Of a DNA stretch of 18,210 nucleotides, positions 1 through 9,257 are shown piece after piece. The translations under genes and the position numbers were made by a program. The notes beneath the pieces are model-generated. The model did not search any database. It was not told the origin of the DNA and was given only the letters and a program-made list of their open reading frames with translations. Positions within the stretch are counted from its first letter, which is position 1; each line of letters begins with the position of its first letter. The DNA comes from Cerioporus squamosus (taxonomy: Eukaryota; Basidiomycota; Agaricomycetes; Polyporales; Polyporaceae): NCBI GenBank assembly GCA_022592435.1, contig JABYQS010000564.1, forward strand, positions 1-18,210, in the 5' to 3' direction.

Positions 1-254
1 CTCTCCGGGCGCGCGATAGTCCAGATCAGGCTCCTCCTTGAACAAGCCGAGAGAAAGAACGGAGATTGCTCGAAGAGCTGTGTCGGGAGGCGGAAGCAGA
101 CGCCTTCCACCTGCATGCGCCGAGCTATCAGTCACGCTTATACGCCGGACGACGGCGACTCAAACGAATCGCGAGCCGTGACCACGTACCTCGAAGTCAG
201 CAAAGGAGTAGAAGAACTCGGGATCGCCTGAAAAGTGGCGGACGTGGCCGGCAT
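1..254 (-). pseudogene. BTB/POZ protein gene fragment, frameshifted and cut by window edge
   Basis: The minus strand encodes the start of a basidiomycete BTB-domain protein. A probable ATG lies at 254. The stretch DPEFFYSFADFE, then VEGVCFRLPTQLFEQS, is interrupted by an intron at 111-189 (donor GTACGT, acceptor GCAG). This is the same intron position as in the BTB gene at 882-2384, where it falls just before VEGVLFKVP. The ATG frame does not continue into the BTB frame: a one-base loss near 230-237 is needed. A second one-base loss near 55-66 is needed to reach LGLFKEEPDLDY, which runs off the left edge. No in-frame ATG exists upstream of DPEFF before a stop codon. An alternative is a first exon ending at the good donor near 366 (GTGAGC) joined to the acceptor at 236, but it supplies no ATG. 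The BTB family is recognised from residue pattern; the gene is probably broken, unless the indels are assembly errors. Confidence 0.55.
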
Positions 255-348
255 GGAAGTGTAGGAATCGGTGTCGCTGAAGGAGCACGGAATAGCCTTG
301 GAGGATTGAAAGGTGCGCGCAGTTCCTCTCCGCGGCACAGGCCCAGCT

Positions 349-357
349 CTATATAGC
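349..357 (-). promoter_or_regulatory. possible TATA box for the left-edge BTB gene
   Basis: A TATATAG-type stretch lies about 95 bases upstream of the candidate ATG at 254 on the minus strand. The motif is nearly palindromic, so its strand is not determined by sequence. This is a position-based guess only. Confidence 0.25.
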
Positions 358-881
358 GTTGCTCACCTGGCCCTGTCTGCAGCACCTTGTGTCCCCCGAG
401 TTACCGCAGCAGCGACAGGCCTGAGGTCGGGACTTCGCGAATCGCTGGTTCGGCCGGTACTGCAGCTGCAGCGGGACAGCTTCGAATGAACTCATCAGTG
501 AACGAATTGATGTACCCAGTATCCGCAACGAGCCGGAAGTCTTCGCGCGGTTCAAACAGCGTGCGAGAGCGATGCTTCGAAGGGTAAGCAGCGAAGAATT
601 ACGATCTAAAGAGAGAGAGAGACAGCTGGAATCAACAGCAGCAGAACCTCATAATGCGTCTCATATTGTCGTGGACGCGGAACCCATCAAGACCAATGAT
701 CAGCCATAATACAGTTACATCAGAGCGGTAAAGCAAGCGAGACAAGACGAGAGCCAAAACATGAACAGCGATACAAGACGAGAGCCAACACAGAACACAA
801 GACGAGACCCGAGCGCAGCACTGAGCCGTACAAGTACACGACATAATCCAACTTCTCAAGACAGCGAAGCCGTACGCCTCT
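358..881. other. non-coding spacer between the two left BTB genes
   Basis: No supported gene. Short open frames on both strands show no recognisable family. The region holds a short GA microsatellite around 612-624 and three copies of a 14-16 base motif at 742-810. It should contain the 3' UTR of the BTB gene ending at 882 and the promoter of the left-edge gene. Confidence 0.5.
742..810. repeat. three spaced copies of ACAAGACGAGAGCC
   Basis: Copies begin at about 742, 773 and 797. The first two match over 16 bases and the third matches over about 13. Spacing is 31 then 24 bases. They sit 3' of the BTB gene ending at 882, so they would be in its 3' UTR or flank. No function is evident. Confidence 0.6.
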
Positions 882-2384
882 TCAGTACAACTCCGTCCCA
901 AACACCTCCCTGATCTTCTGCGTAAAGTCATACGCCCTCCTCACCGACGCAGCCGTCACGACCGCAGGCCTCATCCCCGGCGCATGGTGCAGCGGCACCC
1001 CCGGCTGCGCGACCGGCCCATGGCTCCCCGTACAATAATTGCACGCGCACGCACACGCATTCGTGAACCCCACGCTCTCCCGCACCACGAACAGCTTCGC
1101 AGCCGTGTCCCACCCGAGCTGCTGCAAGTCGCCCGCGGAGAGCGCGTCGGCCTGCGCGAGCGACAGCAGCGCGGGCTCGATCCAGTTCGGGACGTGGAAC
1201 TCGCGCGCGAGCGCGATGCGCTGCACGGGCGCGCGCACGAGCCGCGTGAGCTCCTCGATGGCCTTCTCGCGGATCGAGTCGAAGGACCACATCGTGGAGA
1301 GCTTGAGGACGTGCGTCCAGTTCTCAGTTGTGAGCACACGGCCCGCGCCGTAGGCCCTGGGGCGTATCGTCAGTGGGGAACAGGCCGATTGTGGTCGAGA
1401 GCGGACTCAGACATGGGAGACGGAGACGTTCCTGACGGTGTTACGGAGAGAGGTGTGGAGGGGATCACAGCGAGCAAAGAGCCCACATGTGTGGCAGCAA
1501 TGTTCAGGCTCCGTCGTGCTCGCTGACCATTCTTATCCGTAAGATCTGGCTATCATACTCGCTAAGTAGCAGTGCGTCCGCACTCCGCAATCGATGGACT
1601 GGAGAGCGCGGGTCCACCCGATGAAGTGTCAATTCTTGTTCGAAGACTTAATTACGTTCTCCGAGAGGCCTCTCCATAGACGGACGTATGCAGCAGACTG
1701 AGCTCACATGCGCGTCGGGATCACCAGATGTCTCGCGTGAGTCGAGGATAAGAGTAGCAACATCTTCCTACCGCATTCCCTTCGTACCCCCTCAATCTGC
1801 GAGCCTCAGTGCGCACAGTTAACGTATCAGGCTACGGGTCGCGGGCATTCGATCGGGCGGAGGCACAACTTCGAGACCAGTGGGAGTACTGGATGTTTAT
1901 CAACGGCGGGCGACTTGCAGGTCGCTCGCCGTTAAGAAACATCGATATAGAGGTGATACAGACACATCGACATACTGGGGCTAGAGCGAACCACAAAGAG
2001 GTGCAGAAAGACTCACGGGCGCAGCATGACCCAAAGTAAAGGCCGAAACTCCTCTTCAGTGACCCCTTCGAGGTATATCGGGTTATCGTCGGTTAGCCCT
2101 TCCTCGCCGTTGGGCGACGGGAGGCTAAACGTGTCCTTAAAGGCCGACTCCTGCTCGAACGGCCGGCGGGGGACTTTAAACAGGACGCCCTCGACCTGGT
2201 GTGCCCGATCGGCATCATGGAAGACACGGAGCGGTATGTGTAACCGAGAACGCACCTGGAAGATCACATCCCGGGAGTAAAACTCGTCATCTCGCCTGGC
2301 CTGCGGGGGAGGTGTGCTGATGACCGTCGTCTCCGACCCGGAGCTTGAAACGGACGCTGAGCTCCCTTTTCTGTGTCTCTGCAT
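882..2384 (-). CDS. BTB/POZ domain protein
   Basis: Predicted 260-residue BTB/POZ protein in three exons: 2384-2256, 2195-2017 and 1356-882. BTB proteins of this kind are generally adaptors that mediate dimerisation or bind cullin-3 ubiquitin ligases; the partner here is unknown. The start is the first ATG after a stop-free but ATG-poor leader; the open frame continues to 2486. The N-terminal 40 residues are Ser/Thr-rich. The BTB core runs from about DVIFQVEGVLFKVPRR to FRPLLWVML, and the second half contains the typical WTHVLKLSTMWSFDSIREKA stretch and ends VFGTELY. Intron 1 is 60 nt (2196-2255). Intron 2 would be 660 nt (1357-2016), far longer than any other here, but its GTGAGT donor and CCCCAG acceptor join in phase (CC+G). 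If that intron is wrong, the two halves are separated by an insertion and the gene is broken. A Cys-rich run (ACACACNYC) is encoded by a CA/CG dinucleotide repeat near 1033-1060. Confidence 0.6.
1892..1943. repeat. 52-nt imperfect hairpin with 23-nt arms
   Basis: Left arm 1892-1914 and right arm 1921-1943 are inverted copies, identical at 20 of 23 positions, separated by the six-base loop TTGCAG. Both arm tips carry GATGTTT/AAACATC. It lies inside the long candidate intron of the BTB gene. It could be a transcribed stem-loop or the core of a small foldback element; no target-site duplication was identified by eye. Confidence 0.75.
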
Positions 2385-3195
2385 GATGTGACTGAGTGCG
2401 AGGAGGCGCGTGGCTGAGCAATGGCTAAGAGGCGAGATGGCGATGGATGGAGAGAGATAAGAGGATGCCCTTGGCTTTAAGGACACGGTTTCCTCGAGTT
2501 CGCGGGCGCTGGCAGCTCGAAGAAGCTGGTGCTGCGGTAGTACCGTGACTAGATGCAGGGAAGCCTCAGGCTCGAGGAGCGCAAGCCGAGAGAAAAGACA
2601 GAGACCTGTCTATAGATCTAAGCCCAGACATGATGTATATGTAGCTCGTCAGAACACCACGCCCGCAAGTTTGGAGTTGCTGAGTTTGGAGGAGGAAGAG
2701 AGACAGTACTGTACTAGGGAGAGGCGCTGGACAAGCGCGCCGTGGCGGACACCCACTGGACCAATCAGGAGCCAAATAACGGAGCGCGGCTCCGCATTTC
2801 CGACTTGGACTCGCCGCTCGCTCAACTTCGCCTTCAACTCCAACCGTACCATTCGTCGATATGAATGTCATCCGCATGGCAGAACATGTGAATGCATCTA
2901 GGACGTGTCAACAAGCTCCGGCCACGCTTGCCAGGGCGACGATAGTAGTGAGCACTTCTCCGGTTTGCATTGAAACTTTCTAACCTCGATGACCTGGCAG
3001 TACTAATCACTTAGTCCTAGATTCTCATGAGCTACCGAAATGACGCGAATTGCAAAGCACTGCGATTATGCCTCGTCCGCCGGGTCTTGCACGAGAAGCT
3101 GATGCACAGCGGTAAGTAGACACAGTCAAGTTGGACGCCAGATTTGAAGGACCGCATGCCTCGGTGAATGTCCGCCCCGGACCCTTACTAGAGTG
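2385..3195. other. non-coding spacer upstream of BTB gene
   Basis: About 0.8 kb with no recognisable coding sequence. Several 60-120-codon open frames occur on both strands but none shows a family pattern or splice continuity. It should hold the BTB promoter (A/T-rich patches near 2620-2645) and the 3' flank of the oxygenase gene. Confidence 0.45.
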
Positions 3196-3213
3196 TAGTC
3201 ACTACAGTGACTA
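3196..3213. repeat. 8-bp perfect inverted repeat just 3' of the oxygenase stop
   Basis: TAGTCACT, two-base spacer AC, then AGTGACTA. It begins 17 bases beyond the stop codon (3230-3232) on the minus strand, so it would lie in the 3' UTR. It could form a short hairpin or a dyad binding site. Chance occurrence is possible. Confidence 0.4.
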
Positions 3214-3229
3214 TACCTACACCGCTCCC

Positions 3230-4910
3230 TTAGAGTTCAGGACCTCTTCCGACTACGTCACAGACAGCCTCTCCCGGTTTCTCACCGGAACCCTCGCCCT
3301 CTCGATCCCCCGCTTCAACGTCGTTGGCTTCCAAAGGTTCACCTCCACGCGTCACTTCTTCCGCGTCCTCCGCATCTGAGTCCTCTACATTTGAGTCCTC
3401 CGCATCTTCAGAGTCCTCCGCATCTTCAGAGGCCTTCGCATCCTCAGAGTCCTCAGACGCCTCCGGGACCCTGTTTCCTGCCTCCCCGACGTCGACAATC
3501 AGGCACACATGCGCGTAGATGTGTTCGATGGACGCCTCGTTCCCATAGTGGATGCGCTCCGAGCGCACCCAGTCCGAACTCCCCCAACTCGTCACCCAAT
3601 AAACTTCCATGGTCTTGTGCCCTCTACACCCACAATCCGAGTCTTCGTCGCCGCTGTCGCTTCCTCTGTCGGAGCCTTCCGCGGATTTTTCAAGATCCAA
3701 CGGCTTGACCACGACACCACCATATTCGTGAATGATGACACGCTCCGCTCGATCGCTGTCCTCCGAGTCATCCCTGAGCTCGACCATGCGGGCCAGGAGG
3801 ACAGTGTATTCATCCCCATCGTGTATGAGGCGCAGGAGCGGTTCCAAACCCAAGTCCTCGCACGCCTCGAAAAGACTGTGGTCGCTCCCTTTGAGCCACC
3901 GCTCGAGGCTCTTCAGAGGGTTCTCCATCCCGGAATGCCACAGCGTAGGGAAGGGATATGCATGACGGAGCCCGAATCCCAGGGTTCCGCCCTTGGGCAG
4001 GAACTCGGGATCGTCCAGCAGACCGCTCAGGATACGCCGTATGTTGTTCACGTTCGCATGTGCAGGATAGACGGCGCTGACGCCCTCCCGGTGCAGCCTC
4101 GTGGACGTGTCCCACGTGTAGAAGAGGTTGTACGTGAGAGTGACGCGGTGGCCCGAAGTCACGGGCAGGACCTCGTGCTCGACGTCGCTGAAGAACGCGA
4201 TGTACGCCAGGGTGTTGCTCGCGCTCTCGGAAAGGAGCGTGGCAGCGTCGAACGTCCACTCTTTCTTCTTGTGACGCAGGACCAGCTCGCCCCCCTTGTG
4301 TGGAGTGGGCATCACGACCACGAGGGAGCCGAACATATCCTCGTCATGCGGGGTGTCCCGGTGAGGCTTGAAAAACGCCCCCTCATCTGTCCGGGTGTCA
4401 GGTGCGCCTCAGATGGACAATGCGAGCCTGCGAATGCTCACCGTATACGTTCAGCTTGTAGAGCTCAGCACGGATGTTCCGGAGTGGTTGGTCCGGCAGG
4501 AGTCCGGTCTGCACAGTGTCTACGAGACCGCAGTCATCCACGTCCAGCCCGGTCTTGAAGTTCTCAGGATCCATCTTCCACGCCTTGCGATACGTCTCGT
4601 CAAGCACGGTCTCCGTGCCTTTTCCGAACTTTGCAGGCTCGCACGCGTCCGCAAGCTCACGGAGAGCCTGGAAGTTACTCTCGGACTCCGTGAAGTCCAA
4701 GAATCTACGTACGCAACGACGGTAAGCCGTATCCATTTCCCTACCGCACGACTCGACTTACTTAGCATTTTGCTTCCCATAGTAAAGTTGGAATGCTTGC
4801 CCCGGAAGTTCGAAGGTTCCGCTACAGAACGGTGTATCCTCCGCGAGGATATCTCGGAGCTCACCCAAGAGAGGGAACTTCGTCACAGAGCGTGAGCGTC
4901 TCACTGGCAT
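3230..4910 (-). CDS. Fe(II)/2-oxoglutarate-dependent oxygenase, prolyl-4-hydroxylase-like
   Basis: Predicted 522-residue oxygenase of a family common in basidiomycetes. Exons are 4910-4762, 4704-4442 and 4386-3230; introns are 57 nt (4705-4761) and 55 nt (4387-4441), with GTAAGT and GTGAGC donors, all in phase. The N-terminal exon carries DTPFCSGTFELPGQAFQLYYG. The catalytic fold shows the iron ligands: H146 and D148 in FFKPHRDT, then H208 in DVEHEV, with R218 ten residues later as the expected 2-oxoglutarate contact. The region MFGSLVVVMPTPHKGGELVL between them is typical. A second conserved block is YGNEASIEHIYAHVCLIVDVG (about 417-437). Residues 444-483 form an acidic Ser/Glu/Asp/Ala repeat, and the last 79 residues look like an added low-complexity tail. 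No signal peptide or membrane segment is seen, so it is probably cytosolic or nuclear. The substrate is unknown. The start is the first ATG in frame; upstream in-frame GTG codons are ignored. Confidence 0.85.
3349..3469 (-). repeat. in-frame hexapeptide repeat tract, acidic tail of the oxygenase
   Basis: Imperfect tandem copies of an 18-base unit (plus strand GCATCTTCAGAGTCCTCC) keep the reading frame and encode runs such as EDSEDAEDSEDA. The cleanest copies are around 3390-3440; the edges are degenerate. Growth by replication slippage in multiples of 18 or 9 bases explains why the frame is kept. Confidence 0.75.
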
Positions 4911-5540
4911 ATGGTCGCAACGGTAGTACGGACGGGAGGGTGACAGCGATGTCGAGGGGAAGAGGTCAGCTCGCAGCTGCCGCTTTTCACTTCCAGGAGG
5001 TACGTACACGTGTCCCGAGATCGTCGGTTGATGAACTCACCACGGTGCCCTTTGTGTAGGATCTGACTCGCGCTGGGAATAGCACGTTTCTGGCCAGAAG
5101 CATGAACTTGTGAACGTGCGGCACGTATGTGCAATTTGCGCCCGTCGAGTACTACTACCCGAGTACGTCTCAGATGATATTGAGTGATTTCGCCGCACGC
5201 TGATGCGAGAACTTCTCCTTGGATCGAGTCAGACTGTCGACCCGCTCGACCCTGAAGAAGAACATCTCACCCAGCGTCGTAGCCGGAGGCACAAGACGGA
5301 ATCCGCAGGCCCACGAAGGTACGGATACAGATTCCAACCGAATCATCCCCCTACCCGAAGTGCTCAGGCCTAGATTCCTCTCCTTGACTCTCACGCCCGA
5401 CTTCGGCGGCCTCTTCCTGACGCATCTCGCCACGATCGTCCACTGCACGTTCTTCCCCTTCGCCACCCGATTCATCTCCCGCTGCCTCCCTTCTCCCCCG
5501 TTGCCCTGCGCCGCAGTCTTTCTGTTCCCTGTCGGTTCGA
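4911..5540. other. spacer 5' of oxygenase gene with no confident gene
   Basis: The oxygenase promoter should be here. Overlapping minus-strand open frames (5170-5619 and 5351-5566) look like the run-out of the decayed oxygenase relic at 5541-5802, or random sequence. I recognise no domain in them. Confidence 0.4.
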
Positions 5541-5802
5541 CACCACCAGAAGGCATATTTACGCATGCACCTGCCCCATGGATGCCTCGTTGCCCAAACT
5601 CACATGCTGGGTGAAGCACGCCCTCTTACTCTGTACAGCCGATCACCCAGTGCACCTCGACGGCAGGGTATGCCATCCCTCGTAGCGTGCGTCGCAGCAC
5701 TCTGAGGCAGACACGCTCGCCCCATCCTGGAAGATGCGCTCTCGAACACGTCCTCTATCTCCACCAGATCGCCCATGTGGTCAAGCAGAATTGACGTGCA
5801 CC
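5541..5802 (-). pseudogene. relic of a second Fe2OG oxygenase, C-terminal part
   Basis: Pieces in different minus-strand frames match, in order, the C-terminal half of the intact oxygenase at 3230-4910. TSILLDHMGDLVEIED corresponds to YTVLLARMVELRDDSE, AVEVHWVIGCTE corresponds to MEVYWVTSWGSS, and HVSLGNEASMGQVHA-stop-ICLLVV corresponds to HYGNEASIEHIYAHVCLIVD. The order is conserved, but frame changes and a TAA stop at the position of a His codon disrupt it. The catalytic core (HxD...H) was not found further 5' up to 6300. The acidic tail of the intact gene is absent. This reads as the remains of a tandem duplicate in the same orientation, about 0.6 kb from the intact copy's 5' end. Recognition depends on comparison with the neighbouring gene and is moderate. 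Confidence 0.6.
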
Positions 5803-6912
5803 AGTCACTGCCTCAGTGCGCACCTTCTGTGATATTCCGACCTCGCAGGCGAGAGCTCCGTGTCAATGTGAGCTCTCCCTCCTGACGTGACGTAAATCTG
5901 TATGATGTACGTTTCATCAGTGCTGACTTGTGCTGGGAACAAGATCCAGATTCTACACCCAACAGTGCGCCTGCAGAGAGGCAGGCATACATGCTGACCG
6001 CCGGGCGCGCATACGGCGCGGAGCCCGGCCTGCCAGTGCGTAGGACTGGCATCATCGTGCGATCCAGTCACTCCCCGGATCTGGTCGCTGCTAGGCCCTA
6101 GGGGCGTCCCCGCTCTTCCTACGGCGCAGCTGACTCGGAGGCTGCGAGACATACTCGTGACCGAGATTTCGAGGTGACTTGGCACACCCGTCTAAAAGCC
6201 AGCTTGGAGGAAGTTGCAGGTGTCGATCACGTCCCATCCTTTACATCCAAGCCAAAGTCAGTCGGCAACGTCTCCCATATGTATCTGAGTTCCGCCAAGT
6301 CTCGTCGTACTAACTCTCTCTGGCAATGTGGTGGATAGGAAGTAACCGTGCGCTGTCAGGCCGCACGGTGGCCACGCCGTGGCAACTCAGAATCGAACTT
6401 GATTGACTCAGTTGAACCAATCGAGTTGAACTATGTATGTAGTCGACTGAAGCGCTCAATCGTTTCTGGCAGGCAGGTGGCAGTGACTGGCAGAGCTCAA
6501 CCGTCGCCACCATGATGCACAGCTAGCTTCATTCTCTCGCAAAGTCGCAAGCTACGTCGTTTCGTAGCGTTCTGTTGAGGCCAGGCGACATCGGTATCCA
6601 CGCGATGTAGCGGCCGAACCTAGGTTCTTGTGCGTCACGCCACCGGTGACCCACATCTTCCCGACGTCGAACTCCCACCAAGTGTTAAGTATGCTGAACG
6701 CCACCACACCTCCGAGTGTGAACACGACCGTATTCCCCGCTTATGTAGCATCCGGTCGTGGGTCGTTGGACACCGGGGAAACTCGGTGAACCTCGGCATC
6801 GCTTGGCGTCACGTCGCTGACACGAACAGGAATCGCGAACTATACTGCTGCGCCGTATGCAGACGGTTAAAAGCCCTTCTCCCAGGTCTCGGAGATTTCA
6901 GCGAACACCACC
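5803..6912. other. 1.1-kb spacer upstream of the P450 gene
   Basis: No supported gene. Open frames up to about 145 codons (for example plus strand 6630-7070) show no recognisable family, and the largest overlaps the P450 start in another frame. The P450 promoter should lie at the right end: a CCAAT-type CAAT is present near 6417, and the start ATG sits in a good context (CACCACCATGG). A short inverted motif (AACTTGATTG...CAATCGAGTT) lies around 6396-6427. Confidence 0.45.
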
Positions 6913-9257
6913 ATGGCATCAAGCATCTCTCTTTTTCTTGCACTGGGGCTTGTTGGGGCTCTCGCGTTGGTCATCCGACGCGTCTCCCGAAACCAGAGAT
7001 CACCACTGCGCAACGTACCTGGCCCGACGTCGGGATCTTTCTTGAAGGGTACGTGCAATTGTGTCGATGATCTCGCGTTGTCTCCCGTGGGCAGATAATC
7101 TACGGGCCCATTGGATCCGAGGGGACGGACGGCACTTACACATTTCTCTAGGCAATGTACATCACCTCATGAACCCTCGCAACGAGGAGTGGAGGAAGGA
7201 GTTAGTTGAGACATACGGCCCTGTCTCAAGGTTGAGCGGCCCTTTCGGAGTAAGTACCCGTACGCATTGCTTGCATCATCCGCTCATGCTCTCGTCGCAG
7301 AGTACTTGGCTGCATATTTACGATCCCAAAGCGCTCTACCACATCGCGATCAAGGATCAAGATATCTGGACTAAGAATACTATCGGAGCAAGGTAAGCTC
7401 TCTAGTGTGGCGGTCGAAGCGTCCCGGTGACTATCCTCGTCACAGCGCACTGCTCATTGGCCCTGGCTTGCTGACGACCGAAGGGCCGCAGCATCGCAAG
7501 CAGCGCAAGATGCTGACGCCTGTGTTCTCCGCCGCATATCTGCGCAACGTCACCACTCCCTTCTATGAGACCTCGTACAAGGTCAGTTTCGACTCAATAT
7601 TGAGAAGTGGCTCCCGCTGACATGAAGGTACGCCGCAGCTTCGCGACGCACTGCTCAAGGTACTCGGTTCTGAAGTCAAAGAAGTCGACGTCCTGAAGTG
7701 GACAGGTCGCACGGCACTCGAGTTGCTGGGTCAAGGTGCCCTTGGGTACTCGTTCGATCCCCTCGTCGAAGACGTGACAGATCCCTTCGCCGAGGCCGTC
7801 AAATCCTTTTTGTGAGTTGCGTCATACCTCGTGCTCTCTACTTTCTCAACATGCGGCACACACAGTGGGGCGACGAATGCGCTAGGGGTTGCACGAGCGA
7901 TTCTGGGACCTTTTGTGCTCATCGGTCCAGCTTGGCTCCGGCGTACAATCGTGGAAGTCATCCCGAACGCGAAAGTGCAGAGGATGAAGAAGATCGTCGA
8001 TACCATGTATCAGCGTTCTACTGACATCGTGAACGAGAAGAAAGAGGCCATGAAGAAAGGCGATGACGCCATGCTCCGGCAGGTCAGCGAAGGAAAGGAT
8101 ATCATGAGCATCCTACGTGAGTCTGTGCCTTCACATACTTTCTGAGCTTGCGTACTGAAGTGCTTCATCAGTCAAAGCAAACATGGCCGCATCGGAGAAA
8201 GAGAAACTGTCGAACGAGGAGCTAATTGCCCAGGTCTCGTGAGTCACGCTCGCTATCCGTGTTTCCTCCGATACCGTGATGCTGACTCCATCGCCGCGCA
8301 GGACGTTCATTCTTGCAGGGATGGACACGACCTCCAACGCAACCTCGCGTCTGCTGCATCTCCTCGCCATGAACTCGGACGTGCAACAGAAGCTCCGTGA
8401 CGAGATCCTTGAAGCGCAAGCCGGCGAGGAAGTTTCCTACGACCAAGTGATGGATCTTCCCTACCTCGATGCAGTCACCCGCGAGACTCTCCGACTGTAA
8501 GTCATCATCCTTCGAGCACACATGCCAGGAATTTGCTCACGCGTTGGCAGTTACGGTCCCGTCGGAAAGCTCTCTCGTGTGTGAGTCCGATTCCTGCCAG
8601 ATCATCGGGTATACTCCGTTGCTGACTTGTCTCTAGCGCAACACAAGACACCGTTCTGCCGCTGCACGAGCCCATAAGGAGCGTCGACGGCGCGCTGATC
8701 ACCGAACTACACGTCCCTAAAGGGACAGTCGCCATGCTCAACCTCTGGGCCTGTAACACCAACAAGGCTCTCTGGGGCGAGGATGCGTACGAGTGGAAGC
8801 CTGAGCGGTGGCTCGAGCCTCTTCCCCGCGCGTTGGACGAGGCACGCATTCCCGGGGTATATTCGAACCTGTGAGTATGGTACTCAAGTCTCTTGATGAG
8901 CCATGCTGAACCGAACTGCTAGGATGTCGTTCTTCGGCGGCGGCCGTGGGTGCATGTGCGTAGTTTCCACCTGACGCGCCGGAGGTACTCGTCTTAACTG
9001 ACCGAATTCGCAGAGGCTTCAAGTACGCCCAACTCGAGCTGAGTACGTGTCTCTTGCCTCCCGGTCGAACTTGGATGGTATGCTGATAGTACGTCATTTG
9101 TCCAGAGGTCGTGCTCTCGGTGCTGCTTGCGAACTTCAAGTTCGAGCCAACCGATAAGGACATCGTGTGGAATCATGCGGGCGTCGCGTTCCCGAGCGTT
9201 GGGAAGAGCAGGAAGCCGGAGATGCCGCTGAAGGTCTCAGCAGTCCGTCAGATCTAG
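6913..9257 (+). CDS. cytochrome P450 monooxygenase
   Basis: Complete 541-residue microsomal P450 in 13 exons: 6913-7048, 7152-7249, 7301-7392, 7446-7581, 7639-7811, 7866-8116, 8172-8238, 8302-8496, 8551-8580, 8637-8870, 8923-8955, 9014-9042, 9106-9257. All twelve introns have GT-AG ends and join in phase; most are 51-63 nt, the first 103. Residues 4-21 are a hydrophobic ER anchor, followed by a basic patch and the Pro-rich hinge NVPGP. Landmarks are the I-helix AGMDTT (323-328), ExxR as E379-TL-R382, PERW (448-451) and the haem loop FFGGGRGCIG with ligand Cys481. It should use O2 and electrons from a P450 reductase to oxidise an unknown small molecule. General features resemble the expanded P450 families of wood-decay basidiomycetes; I do not assign a CYP number. 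No other biosynthetic gene adjoins it, so a detoxification or stand-alone role is as likely as a cluster role. Confidence 0.95.

Noticed and set aside
984..1526. 180-codon plus-strand open frame and other minus frames over the BTB last exon
   Set aside because: The minus frame ending at 882 carries the recognisable BTB C-terminal sequence; the others are Arg/Ser-rich shadows.
3509..4558. 349-codon plus-strand open frame opposite the oxygenase
   Set aside because: It is antisense to the well-supported oxygenase exons, has no family pattern and ignores the intron boundaries of that gene. GC-rich codon use on the opposite strand commonly leaves such frames open.
5170..5619. 149-codon minus-strand open frame 5' of the oxygenase
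   Set aside because: Only its upstream edge overlaps oxygenase-like relic sequence in other frames; the rest has no recognisable pattern.
6630..7070. 146-codon plus-strand open frame upstream of the P450
   Set aside because: It overlaps P450 exon 1 in another frame, has low-quality codon use and no domain.
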